Shown here: in pieces, positions 52,076 to 62,059 of the stretch
Layout of the letters: each line of letters starts with the position of its first letter
Numbering within the stretch: position 1 is the stretch's first letter
Assembly: GCF_000281715.2 (NCBI RefSeq)
Contig: NZ_CP124576.1
Location: 2,797,501-2,861,500, forward strand
Source: Sphingobium sp. AP49
Lineage (GTDB): Bacteria; Pseudomonadota; Alphaproteobacteria; Sphingomonadales; Sphingomonadaceae
Reading direction: 5' to 3'
Length of the DNA stretch: 64,000 nt
The notes under the pieces: model-generated
Database searches by the model: none
The model's input: the letters and a program-made list of their open reading frames with translations, nothing else
Told to the model about the DNA's origin: nothing
Made by a program: the position numbers and the translations under genes

Positions 52076-52820
52076 CAGCTGTCCAGCAGCGCCTTGTTGA
52101 CGAAGATGCCGTCCATTTCGACCAGCAGCGGGAAATGGCCTTTGTTGTTCGCGAAGAAGGCGGAGGGGACGAAGGCGCGCGCTTCCAGCCAGTCGATCAT
52201 CGTGCGATAGCCGGTGCCGCCTTCATAGATGGGCCGTACGCCCAGTTCCGTCTGGATGCCGGCCATGTCGGCGATGACGCTCCCCGCCCCTTCGCAGACC
52301 GACAGGTCATGGCCCTGTGTGTCCATCTTGAGGAAGGGCCGCGCAAAGCCATGCGCGGCGCGCAGTTCGGGCAGCAGGCTGTCGAGCCGGCGGCACTGCA
52401 TCTCCACCGTCTTCATCACCTTGTTGCGATCGGCGAAGATCGCGTCCTGTGCGCCCGAGGGGCCTTCAGGGAGCTGAACTGGTCGGCGGCCATGATGTTG
52501 AAGCTGGCGGTGCCGTCGAAATCGGACAGGGCCATGTTGAAGACATGCCATTTGCGGTCCGACGCGGCGGCCTTGCTCAGTTCGGCGAAGACGTCCGGGT
52601 TCGGCTCGAAGGAAAGGATGGTGCCGCCAAAGCCCGCATCCTTGCGCGCCATGGTCGCATATTGGCCGCGATTGGCGCCGACGTCGAACAGGCAGTCGAT
52701 GGCGAAGGCGGACAGGAAGCGCTTGAGCGCCTGGATTTCGGGATATTGATGGACGCGGCCGGCCAGCGCCAGGCGCAGGGCCAATGCACGGTCGGACAAT
52801 TCGCGGACATAGCGGTTCAT
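52075..52820 (-). pseudogene. FkbM family methyltransferase, interrupted by a one-base frameshift
   Basis: Two overlapping frames encode halves of one FkbM methyltransferase. The first half begins at ATG 52820 and carries the SAM site 'CLFDVGANRGQYA' (residues 43-55), 'FEPNPDVFAEL' and 'FNIMAADQFSSLKAP'. The second half continues in another frame with 'SGAQDAIFADRN', 'FLKMDTQGHDL' and ends at 52075. The break is at the G4 run at 52459-52462 (C4 on the coding strand). Inserting one C gives a single 248-aa reading frame. It may be a genuine inactivating mutation, a slippage-controlled switch, or a sequencing error. The gene would methylate a sugar of the polysaccharide. Confidence 0.85.
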
Positions 52821-53956
52821 GCGCGCAGCACCTGGCGGTAAATATCGATCGTCGCCAAGGCCATGTCCTTCCAATTGCCCATAATATCTCCATAGGCGCG
52901 CGCCCGCGCACCCGCTGCCTGCCTGATGGCCGCGCTTTCGATCAGCGGCAAGAGGGCTTGGGCGAGCGCGGCGGCATTTCCGGCCGGAACCCGCGTGGTG
53001 ACGCCGTCCGGCAGGGTGCCGAACATGCCCGCGTCGGAGGTCACCATCGCCTTGCCATGATGCAGCGCCGACAGGAAGGCGCCGCTCGAATCGATATGGC
53101 GATAGGGGAAGACCATCAGGTCGGCTATCGCCATGTGCGCGTCGAGCCGGGGTTCGGTGAGGAAGCCGAAATCGGTGATGAGGCGGTCGCCAAAGCCGGC
53201 GGCATGGACCGGATCGAGGATCGGCGCGACATCCATGAAGGGCTTGCCGGCTAGCACCAGTTCGAAGGGATGGCCCGCGCGCCAGAGTGACAGGCAGGCC
53301 TCCACCAGCAGGTCGACACCCTTATAGGGGCGGATCGTGCCGAAGAAGAGGATGCGGGGCGCGGCGGGTTCGGGGATGGCGGCGAGGTCCGCCGGAGCGG
53401 CGGGCGCAAGCTGCATCGGCGGGTGCGGGGTCACATGAATGCGAGCGGGATCGACGCCCTGCCCGATCAGCGCCGCGCGCGTCGTGTCGCCATGGACGAT
53501 CAGCGCATCGAAGCGATCGAGCAGCGCGCGATAGCCGCGCCCCTGCAAGCCGCTATCGGCATGATAGGCATGGGCATTATGGACGGTGTGGACGAGCGCG
53601 GTGCGGCCCTTGAGCCGGTCGAGCATCAGCCGGTCGGCCGGCGCCAGCGGCAGCCACTGGACATGGGCCACGTCCGCGCTCGCCATCGCATCGAGATTGC
53701 CGAGCGCGCAGGTCAGGCCATATTCGGCCGCCTTGGCGAGGCGGAAGGCCCGCCCCTCCCCCAGCCGATCGCGCAGGGCCTCGCTGCGACGGAAGAAGCG
53801 CGGCGTATAGCTATAGCCCTGCGGCGCGATCGCGTCGGTAGCACGCATCGGCCGGCCAAGCAGCGTGACGCTAGCGCCCGACTGCGCCAGGCCGGCGCAC
53901 AGTCCATCATCATAGCGCCCGGTGAAGAGCGACGGATCGAGCATGGCAATCTTCAT
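52817..53956 (-). CDS. Family 4-type glycosyltransferase
   Basis: This 379-aa GT-B enzyme has the C-terminal nucleotide-sugar domain pattern 'RILFFGTIRPYKGVDLLVEA', 'FVLAGKPF'-like strand and 'SSGAFLSALHHGKAMVTSDAGM' near residue 300. Its N-terminal domain opens with 'AMLDPSLFTGRYDDGLCAGLAQSG'. It should add a sugar to the growing exopolysaccharide repeat unit on the cytosolic side. Both ends overlap neighbours by four bases. Confidence 0.88.
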   Translation of the reverse strand: MKIAMLDPSLFTGRYDDGLCAGLAQSGASVTLLGRPMRATDAIAPQGYSYTPRFFRRSEALRDRLGEGRAFRLAKAAEYGLTCALGNLDAMASADVAHVQWLPLAPADRLMLDRLKGRTALVHTVHNAHAYHADSGLQGRGYRALLDRFDALIVHGDTTRAALIGQGVDPARIHVTPHPPMQLAPAAPADLAAIPEPAAPRILFFGTIRPYKGVDLLVEACLSLWRAGHPFELVLAGKPFMDVAPILDPVHAAGFGDRLITDFGFLTEPRLDAHMAIADLMVFPYRHIDSSGAFLSALHHGKAMVTSDAGMFGTLPDGVTTRVPAGNAAALAQALLPLIESAAIRQAAGARARAYGDIMGNWKDMALATIDIYRQVLRA

Positions 53957-55248
53957 GCGCGCACCAGCCGGCGCAGCGAGACGAGATGCAGGCCGGCGGC
54001 CAGCATCAGGGTCAGGGCATAGAGGCCGAGAAAGCCGAGGTCGAAACGGTCGGGCCAGAGGGCGCCGGCGAGCGGTACGCTGAGCAGCGAACCGGCAAGG
54101 AAGGGTAGCGAGCGCTGGAGCAGATGAGCGAAGCGGCCGAGCGCGGCCTGGACATAGACCGAGACGCAGATGACCGAGAGCGCGACCAGCGCCAGCGCGG
54201 TGAGGCCAAGGTCGGCTTGGTCGATCGCCGCGCGGCCGTCGAACAGCTTGTCGAACAGCCAGCCGCCGATCAGCATCAGCAGCGCCGAACCGGCGAGCGC
54301 GAAGAAGAGCGCGGCGCCGAGCGCGCGGGTCAGGAGCTGGCGCACGCGCGCGCTTTCGCCGGCATGATAGGCGCGGGTGATGCGCGGCAGGGCCGCCTCC
54401 ACCATGGCGCGCACCAGCATCGAGAGCGAGCGCGACATCTTGAAGAAAAAGTCGAACAGCAGCATTGGCCGGGCGTCGCTGGTGGCCATGGCGATGGTGA
54501 AATAGGGGGCATTATAGGCGACGATATCGGAGACGGTGAAGGCCGCCGACGCGCCGATGTCGCGCAGATAATGGCGGCGCACATGCCCGCCACCGACGCG
54601 GAAGGCGAACCAGTGGCTGCGGCGCATGCTAAGGCGGCGATGGACATGGACGATGGCATAGCCGATCACCGCGACACTGATCGCCAGTTGCAGCGCGACC
54701 GACAGGCGCGGATCGAGCCCGAACAGGATCGCCGCCAGCAGGCCGATCGTCACCACGCGGCGGGCGCAATCCAACCCTTCCCACAGGAAATTGCCGTCGA
54801 TCGCCGCCAGCGCCCGCTTGGCGAGCAGCGCCGGCAGGTTGAGGCAGGCGGTGAGGAAGAAGAGCAGGAACAGCATCGGCATGGCCGTATGCAGCCCGCC
54901 CAGCGCCAGCGCGCCGAGCAGGATAGCCACCGCGCCGGCGATCAGCAGGCCAAGAAAGAGGAAGAGCACGCCCATTTCCTCCAGCCGGAAGCCGCCATCG
55001 GCAGCATCCTCATCGCTGCCCAGCCAGAAGCGGCGCAGGCGCGCATAGATGATGCTGGTGAGGCCGAATTCCGCCGAGATGGTGAAATTGCCGAAGGCGA
55101 CCAGCAGCAGGAAGGCCTGGAACTCCGCCAGCGGCAATACCCGCACAAAGACGAAGGTGACGGCGAAGCCCCAGATCATCACCAGCCCGACATTGGCGAG
55201 CTTGACCAGCGCGAGGATGCGGGCGGATGCCTCCATCCGCGCGAGCAT
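53953..55248 (-). CDS. Oligosaccharide flippase (Wzx/MATE-like)
   Basis: This 431-aa protein has about twelve transmembrane helices, the pattern of PST/MATE-type lipid-linked oligosaccharide flippases. 'SARILALVKLANVGLVMIWG' and 'NFTISAEFGLTSIIYARLRRFW' begin the fold. It should move the undecaprenyl-linked repeat unit to the periplasm. ATG 55248 is used; GTG 55254 overlaps the upstream stop as GTGA and is an equally good start. The longer open frame to 55491 is the shadow of the upstream gene. Confidence 0.82.
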   Translation of the reverse strand: MLARMEASARILALVKLANVGLVMIWGFAVTFVFVRVLPLAEFQAFLLLVAFGNFTISAEFGLTSIIYARLRRFWLGSDEDAADGGFRLEEMGVLFLFLGLLIAGAVAILLGALALGGLHTAMPMLFLLFFLTACLNLPALLAKRALAAIDGNFLWEGLDCARRVVTIGLLAAILFGLDPRLSVALQLAISVAVIGYAIVHVHRRLSMRRSHWFAFRVGGGHVRRHYLRDIGASAAFTVSDIVAYNAPYFTIAMATSDARPMLLFDFFFKMSRSLSMLVRAMVEAALPRITRAYHAGESARVRQLLTRALGAALFFALAGSALLMLIGGWLFDKLFDGRAAIDQADLGLTALALVALSVICVSVYVQAALGRFAHLLQRSLPFLAGSLLSVPLAGALWPDRFDLGFLGLYALTLMLAAGLHLVSLRRLVRA

Positions 55249-55250
55249 GC

Positions 55251-56003
55251 TCACTGCGTCGCAGTTCCCAGCGGCTTGCGCGCGCGGAACAGCCGGTCGT
55301 CGAGCGCATAGAAATGGCGCGTGTCGGCGTCGATGTCGCGCGCGTCGATTTCCTCCAGCTCGAAACCCGCGGCGCGGATGCGATCGGCAAAATCGAGGCC
55401 ATATTGGCGGACATGGTCCCACTGGCCGAAGCGGCGCTCGCGCTCGCGCGGGGGAATGTCGAAACTGCCATCCTCGGTCGGCTTGTCCCACAGCGGCACG
55501 ATCAGCCAGGCTTCGCCGCCGGGCTTGAGCGCGCGCAGGATATTGCGCAGCACGGCCATGTCGTCGGGCACATGCTCCATCACATGGCTGGCGTAGAACA
55601 GGTCGTAGCGACCGCCGTCGGACAGCGCCATCAGGTCGACCTTGTGCATGCCGGGCACGGTATAGCGCGCGGGATCGAGATCGGCCGGGACATAGTCGGC
55701 CGCCGCCGAGAAGCGCTTGACCAGGCTCCCCTCATTGGGGGCCATGTGCAGGATCGCGCCGTGGGTCGGCACGGTCAGCACGCCCTTCATGAGCAGATAG
55801 TTCATCAGCCGCTCGCGCGGCGAAGCGTTACAATTGGGGCAGCCCCATTCGCCATTGTCGCCATAGCGGAAGAAGCCGACGACCGTCGTGCCGCAGGCCG
55901 GGCAGCCGCGATTGGCGCGCGCGCCCAGCGTCTTGCGCAGGTCGAGACCCAATTTGGTCAGATGCTTGCCGGCGGCCTTGGCCACCCGCTGGACAGTAAT
56001 CAC
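55251..56003 (-). CDS. Methyltransferase with N-terminal zinc ribbon
   Basis: This 250-aa protein has a four-cysteine zinc ribbon (Cys34, Cys37, Cys55, Cys58: 'GCPACG' and 'GCPNCN') and then a methyltransferase-like domain. 'DLFYASHVMEHVPDDMAVL' is a clear class I motif IV region, and 'ALKPGGEAWLIVP' supports the fold. Motif I is unusual ('AILHMAPNEGS' without the common Gly-x-Gly). The zinc ribbon may bind the substrate. It lies between flippase and GT2 genes, so it is likely to modify the glycan or its lipid carrier. Confidence 0.8.
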   Translation of the reverse strand: MITVQRVAKAAGKHLTKLGLDLRKTLGARANRGCPACGTTVVGFFRYGDNGEWGCPNCNASPRERLMNYLLMKGVLTVPTHGAILHMAPNEGSLVKRFSAAADYVPADLDPARYTVPGMHKVDLMALSDGGRYDLFYASHVMEHVPDDMAVLRNILRALKPGGEAWLIVPLWDKPTEDGSFDIPPRERERRFGQWDHVRQYGLDFADRIRAAGFELEEIDARDIDADTRHFYALDDRLFRARKPLGTATQ

Positions 56004-56067
56004 GCCATTCTCCGCTCGGTATCAGCTTCCGGCCTATACAATATGGCGCGGCTTTGGCGAGGGGGGA

Positions 56068-57195
56068 TCAGCGTGACTTGGCAGGATTCCATGTCGTGAC
56101 GGTACGGCCACTCATCGCCTTGAGCACGCCCTGAAGGGTAGCGGCATAGGCGATCAGGATGTCGACCAGCGCGGCCAGTGGCCCGCCACGCGACCGCAGG
56201 CCGACCCAGGCGATCAGCGCGATGCCGATCGCGCCGGCCATGTAGAGCATGGGCGACAGGCGCAGTGCCAGTGCGCCGGCCGCGATCGCGCCGGTCAGGA
56301 TGAAGGCACCGCCAAACCAGCGGACGATCTTGCGCGAGGCATATTTGAACCGGTCGATCGCGGCCATGCGGCGCAGTTGCGGGCGCAGATGGCTGTGGGT
56401 GTGCCAGGCGCGCGCGGCGATCCGCACCTTGCGCCGATATTCATCCTTGCGCCCCGTCACCAGCCGCTCGCGCGCGATCACGTCCTTCGCCTTCACCAGC
56501 CGCTTGCCGGCAAAGACCACCGCCATCGAGACGGTGAGGTCGTCGAGCACGCTATCGGGAAATGCGGGATAAAGGCTGCGGCGGATGGAGAAGATCGAAC
56601 CGTCGGCGCCCAGCACATTGCCGGTGCGCGATTCCTCGTCCTTCAGTCGCTCCTCGATCCGCCAGTAGAGCGAACCGACCGCCGCGGTCGCGCTGTCGCC
56701 CTGCCCCAGATAATGGAGCGAGCCGAGCACGCCGCCGATGGCAGCGTCGGCATAACGGGCGAGCAGATTGTCGATCGCGTCAGCGTCCAGCAGGACATTG
56801 GCGTCGGTGAAGATCAGTATGTCGCCGCGCGCGCGGGCGGCGAGCAATTTCATGCCATGCGCCTTGCCGCTGCGCCCCGGCCCGCGCAGCAAAGTGACCA
56901 GACCGCCCTGCGCCGCGATCAGCGCGGCGGTGTCGTCAGACGATCCGTCATCGAAGGCGAGGATTTCGAGCGTGGGATGGCGCGCCTTGAGCATCGCCAG
57001 ATTGGCGAGCTTTTCCGGCATCGCACCGGATTCATTATAGGCGCAGAAGAGCAGCGAGGCGCTGGGTACCGGGCCATCGACCGGCGTTTCCGCGCGGGTC
57101 GGCAGCAGGCGCAGGATCAGCGGATAGAAGAGGAAGGGCCAGGCGACGGCGATCAGCGACGCCAGCAGGACGAGGACAAGCAGCAGGTTAGTCAC
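56068..57195 (-). CDS. Family 2 glycosyltransferase with membrane helices
   Basis: This 375-aa protein starts at GTG 57195, two bases after the preceding stop. It has an N-terminal helix, then the GT-A domain ('SASLLFCAYNESG', 'ILAFDDGSSDDT', 'ILIFTDANVLLDADA', 'VLGADGSIFSIRRSLY') and C-terminal hydrophobic helices from about residue 300. The layout resembles processive or membrane-anchored GT2 enzymes of exopolysaccharide pathways. The long open frame upstream of 57195 is Arg/Pro-rich shadow sequence. Confidence 0.87.
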   Translation of the reverse strand: MTNLLLVLVLLASLIAVAWPFLFYPLILRLLPTRAETPVDGPVPSASLLFCAYNESGAMPEKLANLAMLKARHPTLEILAFDDGSSDDTAALIAAQGGLVTLLRGPGRSGKAHGMKLLAARARGDILIFTDANVLLDADAIDNLLARYADAAIGGVLGSLHYLGQGDSATAAVGSLYWRIEERLKDEESRTGNVLGADGSIFSIRRSLYPAFPDSVLDDLTVSMAVVFAGKRLVKAKDVIARERLVTGRKDEYRRKVRIAARAWHTHSHLRPQLRRMAAIDRFKYASRKIVRWFGGAFILTGAIAAGALALRLSPMLYMAGAIGIALIAWVGLRSRGGPLAALVDILIAYAATLQGVLKAMSGRTVTTWNPAKSR

Positions 57196-57197
57196 GG

Positions 57198-58574
57198 TCA
57201 ATAGGCCTTGTGATGGACCAGCACGCCCAGCGTCGCGACGATGATGCGCAGGTCGCGCCAGATCGACCAGTCGCTGACATATTCGAGGTCGGAGCCCAGC
57301 CGGTCGATCAGATCCTGATGATGGTCGGTCGCACCGCGATGGCCCCGCACCTGGGCCAGGCCGGTCATGCCCGGCTTGATGCAGTGCCGTTCCCAATAGC
57401 GGGCGTCGACCTCCCAATAGAGGCTGTCGCCGGCCTTGGCGGCGGCGGCATGGGGGCGTGGGCCGACGATGCTCATTTCGCCGAGCAGCACGTTGAAGAG
57501 CTGGGGCAGTTCATCGATGCTGGTCTTACGCAGGAAGGCGCCGACGCGAGTGACGCGATCATCGTCGCGCCGGGTCAGCGTCGCGGCCTTGTGGTCGCTC
57601 GCCTCGGTGCGCATCGAACGGAACTTGTAGATGGAGAAAGGCCGCGCGTCCTTGCCGATGCGCGGCTGACGGAAGAGGATCGGGCCGGGACTGGTCAGCT
57701 TCACCGCCAGCGCCGCACCGATCAGCACCGGCGACAGCGCGATGGTGGCGATGGTGGCGACAAGGATGTCAAACAGCCGTTTGATCAGGCGATCGCGAAA
57801 TTGCAGCGGACCGCCAGCGACGATGATCGTGGGTTGGCCATCGAATTCGTCCACCCGGGCCGGGGCAAAGCGCAGCAGTTCGGGCACGACGATCTCGCCC
57901 CGTGCCGAGAGCGACTTGAGCGCCGCCGACCAGTCGTCCATCCGTTCGAGCGGACAGGCGACGATCACCCGTTCCGCCATGCCAACGGCAGCGGCGAGGC
58001 GCGCAGCCATGTCGGCATCATGGCGTTCGGGATGGAGATTGGCAGAGTCGGCCTGGATCACATCCATATGGGCGCCGGTCTCGGTTGCGATCTCTACCCC
58101 GTCCATGATGACCGCGGTCAGATGCGGCACATCGCCAAGCACCCGGACGGCGAGGCGCGCGACCGCCAGCCGCACCAGCGCCAAGGTGCCCGCCCCCAGC
58201 AGCAGGCCGGTGAGGAAGGTCAGACGCGAAAGCTGTTCGGCGATCTTGCCCAGATAGACGATCAGCAGCATCAGCAGCGCCGCCTGCGCCAGCGCCAGCA
58301 GCGCGCGGAAGATACCGCGCCGCACCCGGTCCAGCGTGTTGATGCCATAGGCGCCGCCCTGCACCGCGAGGATCGCATAGAGCGGCGCGACCATGGCGAA
58401 CATCACCAGGCCATGGGGCTTGCCCGGTTCACCGAGGAAGGCGCCCACGACCAGCCAGTTGGCGAGGAGGAAGGCGATGAACAGACCCGCCATGTCGCCG
58501 GCCAGGCACAGCGCATAGAGGCGCAGCCGAACGATTTCCTTGGAGACGGTCAATGAGGCGCCCTGCATGATCAT
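57198..58574 (-). CDS. Exopolysaccharide polyprenyl glycosylphosphotransferase (WcaJ/initiating sugar transferase type)
   Basis: This 458-aa enzyme should start repeat-unit assembly by moving a sugar-1-phosphate onto undecaprenyl phosphate. Four or five helices fill residues 15-145, a soluble Rossmann-like part covers 155-255, and the PF02397-type catalytic domain lies at about 265-455: '[18 protein letters not shown]', '[20 protein letters not shown]', '[20 protein letters not shown]', 'VGPRPH' and '[12 protein letters not shown]'. The key Lys/Arg/Glu residues are present. It should be the committed step for the glycan encoded by this operon. Confidence 0.92.
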   Translation of the reverse strand: MIMQGASLTVSKEIVRLRLYALCLAGDMAGLFIAFLLANWLVVGAFLGEPGKPHGLVMFAMVAPLYAILAVQGGAYGINTLDRVRRGIFRALLALAQAALLMLLIVYLGKIAEQLSRLTFLTGLLLGAGTLALVRLAVARLAVRVLGDVPHLTAVIMDGVEIATETGAHMDVIQADSANLHPERHDADMAARLAAAVGMAERVIVACPLERMDDWSAALKSLSARGEIVVPELLRFAPARVDEFDGQPTIIVAGGPLQFRDRLIKRLFDILVATIATIALSPVLIGAALAVKLTSPGPILFRQPRIGKDARPFSIYKFRSMRTEASDHKAATLTRRDDDRVTRVGAFLRKTSIDELPQLFNVLLGEMSIVGPRPHAAAAKAGDSLYWEVDARYWERHCIKPGMTGLAQVRGHRGATDHHQDLIDRLGSDLEYVSDWSIWRDLRIIVATLGVLVHHKAY

Positions 58575-58617
58575 TATCCTGCCCCGTTGGCACCGGGCGG
58601 GGCCGGTTGCAAGGGGA

Positions 58618-60513
58618 TCACGCGCCGAACAGCCGGCCGAGCGCCTTGTCGAGCATCACCATTTGCCAGAGCAGCCGGCCATGGTCGGATACACCCGCCT
58701 TGTGGTCGGCCGCGACTTTCGCCAGCATCTTCGTGTCGAACCAGCCCGTGCGGGCCAGCGCAGAGCCGCCCGCGACGGCAGTCGCCTCGCCCGCCAGCGC
58801 GCCGCGGAACCAGGCGCTGATCGGCGTCACGAAGCCCATTTTCGGGCGATAGAGAATATCCTGCGGCAGGAAGGGCTCCATCGCCTTCTTCATGAGGTAC
58901 TTGCCGCTATTGCCGCGAATGCGCTGGGCAACTGGCAGGCGGGCGGCAAATTCGACCAGCCGATGGTCGAGCAGCGGCTCGCGCGCCTCCAGGCTGACCG
59001 CCATGCTCATCCGGTCGCTCTTGGTCAATATGTCGCCGGGTAGCCAGATGCGGATATCGGCATATTGGGCGCGATCGAGCGGATCGCGCGCCGGGGCATC
59101 GGCCATCGCCTTGATATAGCGATCCTCGGCGCGATAGGCGCCCAACCGGCTCTTCATATCCTGGCTGAAGAGGCGCTGACGCAGGGCGTGGGGCGTGACC
59201 CCGACCGAGGCGGCATAGGCTTCGCCGCCATCGCCGGCCAGTTCGAGGAAGGTCGACTTGGCGCGGAGCGGACGCGGCGCCCAGTCGGCCTTGGGATAAT
59301 AGCGGCCGAGCGTGCCGAACAAGGGTTCACGGACCGAAGCGGGGATCAGGCCGCGCAGCCTTTCGCCCTGCATCTGGAAGCGATGGCGGCGATAGCCGGC
59401 GAACGCCTCGTCCGCGCCATCGCCCGACAGGGCCACCGTCACCTGTTCGCGCGCCAGTTCGCAGACCCGGTAGGTCGGCAGCGCAGAGGCATCGGCAAAG
59501 GGTTCGTCGAAATGGAAGGCCAGCGTGTCGGCCAATCCATAATCATCGGGTGATACGATGCGCGTGCGGTGATCGGTGGCGAAGCGCCGCGCGATCCGGT
59601 CAGCATAGGCGGTCTCGTCCAGGCTGGCGACGTCGAAGCCGATGGTGCAGGTCTTGACCGCCTGGTTCGACGCCTCCGCCATCAGCGCGACGACGCTGCT
59701 GCTGTCGACGCCACCGGACAGGAAGGCGCCGAGCGGCACGTCGGACACCATGCGCGAGCGCACCGCCTGACGCATCAGCGCGACCAGTTCCTCCTCCAGT
59801 GCCTCGGGCCTGGCCTTGCTGCGATCGGCAAAGCTGATGTCCCAATAACGCTGCGGATGGGGCAGCGGGCGGCCGCGCACCAGGCGCAGCGTCTCGCCCG
59901 CGCCCAGCTTGCGCACGCCCGCGACCATGCAGGCATCGTCGGGGACATAGCCATAGGCGAGATAATCCTCGACCGCGCTCAGATCGGGCGCGCGGCGGAG
60001 CAGCGGATGGGCGAGCAGGCTTTTGAGTTCCGATCCGAAGATCAGGCTGCCGTCCGACAACAGGGCATAATGGAGCGGCTTCACCCCCAGCCGGTCGCGC
60101 ACCAGCCAGAGCGACTGCGCGCGCGCGTCGAACAGGGCGAAGGCGAACATGCCGTTGAAGCGGCTGACGCATTCCTCGCCCCACTGGCGATAGCCGTGCA
60201 GGATGACTTCGGTATCGCTGTCGGTGCGGAAGACATGGCCCTTCGCCTCCAGTTCGGCGCGAACCTCGGCGAAATTGTAGATTTCGCCGTTGAAGGTGAC
60301 GACCAGGCTTTCATCCTCGGTCAGCATCGGCTGAGCGCCGCCGCCAAGATCGATGATCGACAGGCGCAGATGCCCGAGCCCCACGCCCGGCGCGGTCCAG
60401 ATGCCGCTGCCGTCCGGGCCGCGATGCGGCATCACGTCCAGCATGGAGCGCACCCGCGCAGGATCGACCGGCTTGGCCGTTTCGAGATGGAAGATGCCTG
60501 CAATTCCGCACAT
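58618..60513 (-). CDS. Asparagine synthase-like amidotransferase of the exosortase A locus
   Basis: This 631-aa protein has an N-terminal class II glutaminase with Cys2 in 'MCGIAGIF', and a C-terminal AsnB synthetase with the PP-loop 'FLSGGVDSSSVVAL' around residue 265. It resembles the amidotransferase that accompanies XrtA exosortases more than housekeeping AsnB, and its position between xrtA and the initiating transferase supports this. It should amidate a sugar carboxylate or a related group using glutamine. The substrate is not known. Confidence 0.88.
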   Translation of the reverse strand: MCGIAGIFHLETAKPVDPARVRSMLDVMPHRGPDGSGIWTAPGVGLGHLRLSIIDLGGGAQPMLTEDESLVVTFNGEIYNFAEVRAELEAKGHVFRTDSDTEVILHGYRQWGEECVSRFNGMFAFALFDARAQSLWLVRDRLGVKPLHYALLSDGSLIFGSELKSLLAHPLLRRAPDLSAVEDYLAYGYVPDDACMVAGVRKLGAGETLRLVRGRPLPHPQRYWDISFADRSKARPEALEEELVALMRQAVRSRMVSDVPLGAFLSGGVDSSSVVALMAEASNQAVKTCTIGFDVASLDETAYADRIARRFATDHRTRIVSPDDYGLADTLAFHFDEPFADASALPTYRVCELAREQVTVALSGDGADEAFAGYRRHRFQMQGERLRGLIPASVREPLFGTLGRYYPKADWAPRPLRAKSTFLELAGDGGEAYAASVGVTPHALRQRLFSQDMKSRLGAYRAEDRYIKAMADAPARDPLDRAQYADIRIWLPGDILTKSDRMSMAVSLEAREPLLDHRLVEFAARLPVAQRIRGNSGKYLMKKAMEPFLPQDILYRPKMGFVTPISAWFRGALAGEATAVAGGSALARTGWFDTKMLAKVAADHKAGVSDHGRLLWQMVMLDKALGRLFGA

Positions 60514-60523
60514 TGTTACGGCC

Positions 60524-62059
60524 TTAGCCTATGCCCGCGCTGCGGTCAGCCAATTCCTTCACATTGCCCAGATCGCGCAGGAAAGCGGCGATCGCCGCGT
60601 CGGAGGGATGGCCGGGATGCTCTTCGGCTGACACCAGGATCGCGATCGAACGCGGATCACGACCCAGCAGCCGGGCCAACATGGTCTGGACCTTCACTTC
60701 CGGCTTGCTGCCGGTCGGTGCGCCCTGCCCCACGACATAGAAGCTGACGACATGGCGGACCAGCGGGCCGGGACCGGTGATCTGCTCGCCGCGCGCATCG
60801 GCGGGGGCCGGTGCTGGCGAGGACCAGGTCCATTCCTTGTCCGGATCGACCGCGCCCTGGCCGAAACCGACCAGTTCGCGCTTGTCCTCCTGCCGGTCAA
60901 AGGCGGCGACGACGAGGTCCACGACCTGTCCTTGCGCGTTGGCATAGCGGCCAGAGATGAAATGATCGGCGCCATCAAAGCGCGGTTTCCAGGGATAGGT
61001 CTGGGCGGCACTGGTGCGGGTCCAGCCCGGTATCGCCGGCAAGTCGATATGCGATGGCAGCGGGCGAGCGGCAGCGGCGGTGGCCGCCAGCCAGAGCGGC
61101 GCGGCAACGATGATGCCGAGCGCGATGGCCGCCATCGTGCCGGCCGGCGCCTGCCGCCGGACGGTACGCTGCAGCGGCGCGGGATCGAACCAGGGGTCGC
61201 CTGGCTTGCGATCAAAGAACGGCCAGGCGGTCGCCATCACGATGATCATGATGATCGCGAAGAAGACCCAGCCATAGACGACATGGTCGAAACCGACGGC
61301 AGCATCGACCGTGGTCAGATGGGCGACAAGGATGGTGGCGAAGGCGCGCACGCCATTGGCCAGCACCGACAAGGTGAGCGCCCCGGCCATGAACAGGATG
61401 CGGCGCGGCCAGCTCTGGAAGCAGACATTGCAGACCAGCGCGCCATAGGCGGTCATGGCGATCAGGAACTTGGCGCCCGAACAGGCCTCCGCCACCTCGA
61501 AATAGCCGGTCGGGGTGGTGATGAAGATGCCCTCCATATGGGCGGGCACGCCGGCCAGCGTCAGGAACAGCATCGACAGATGCGCCGTCACCAACTGGAG
61601 ATGCGGCACGATCTCCTCACCGAAGGGGACCATGAAGAAAGCGTAGAAGAGCGGGAAGAGCAAGGCGCGCGCCACCATCGGCCCGAGTAGCGCGATCACC
61701 GCCCCCTGAAGCATGAGGACAAGCGCGGCATGGCGGACCATGGCCACGCCCGCCGCCGCGCCGAGCAGCCAGGCAAAGGCGCCCAGGCCCAGCCAGATCA
61801 GGCCCGGTGGCCAGGCGACCGGCTCCAGCTGGCGCAGGCCGGGCAGACGCTGCTGCACCAGCCAGGCGATGAGGATCGGGATGAAGAGACAATGGCCGAA
61901 GGTGGAGGCGTTCCACCAGATCGAGACCATCGAATAGAGATCGTCGAAAAAGAGCGTCAGGACCGCGGCCGCAACGACGCCGAGCGCGATCAGATGGCCG
62001 CGCCAACCGCCAAGATCAACGCGCGGCACATCGCCAAGGGAGCGAGCGCGATCGGTCAT
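60524..62059 (-). CDS. xrtA: Exosortase A fused to EpsI domain
   Basis: This 511-aa protein has an exosortase membrane domain (residues 1-290, about eight helices) and a periplasmic EpsI (DUF3485-type) domain (about 320-511). The transpeptidase triad is intact: Cys193 in 'EACSGAKF', Arg238 in 'NGVRAF' and His259 in 'GFDHVVYGW'. In other bacteria exosortase and EpsI are separate genes; here they are one. XrtA sorts PEP-CTERM proteins and is linked to exopolysaccharide/biofilm loci. No PEP-CTERM protein is visible in the window. It overlaps the glycosyltransferase upstream by four bases. Confidence 0.92.
   Translation of the reverse strand: MTDRARSLGDVPRVDLGGWRGHLIALGVVAAAVLTLFFDDLYSMVSIWWNASTFGHCLFIPILIAWLVQQRLPGLRQLEPVAWPPGLIWLGLGAFAWLLGAAAGVAMVRHAALVLMLQGAVIALLGPMVARALLFPLFYAFFMVPFGEEIVPHLQLVTAHLSMLFLTLAGVPAHMEGIFITTPTGYFEVAEACSGAKFLIAMTAYGALVCNVCFQSWPRRILFMAGALTLSVLANGVRAFATILVAHLTTVDAAVGFDHVVYGWVFFAIIMIIVMATAWPFFDRKPGDPWFDPAPLQRTVRRQAPAGTMAAIALGIIVAAPLWLAATAAAARPLPSHIDLPAIPGWTRTSAAQTYPWKPRFDGADHFISGRYANAQGQVVDLVVAAFDRQEDKRELVGFGQGAVDPDKEWTWSSPAPAPADARGEQITGPGPLVRHVVSFYVVGQGAPTGSKPEVKVQTMLARLLGRDPRSIAILVSAEEHPGHPSDAAIAAFLRDLGNVKELADRSAGIG

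Noticed and set aside
54124..55311. Long plus-strand frame opposite the flippase gene
   Set aside because: Glu/Arg/Gln/Ala-rich antisense of a membrane-protein gene, without a start context or family match.
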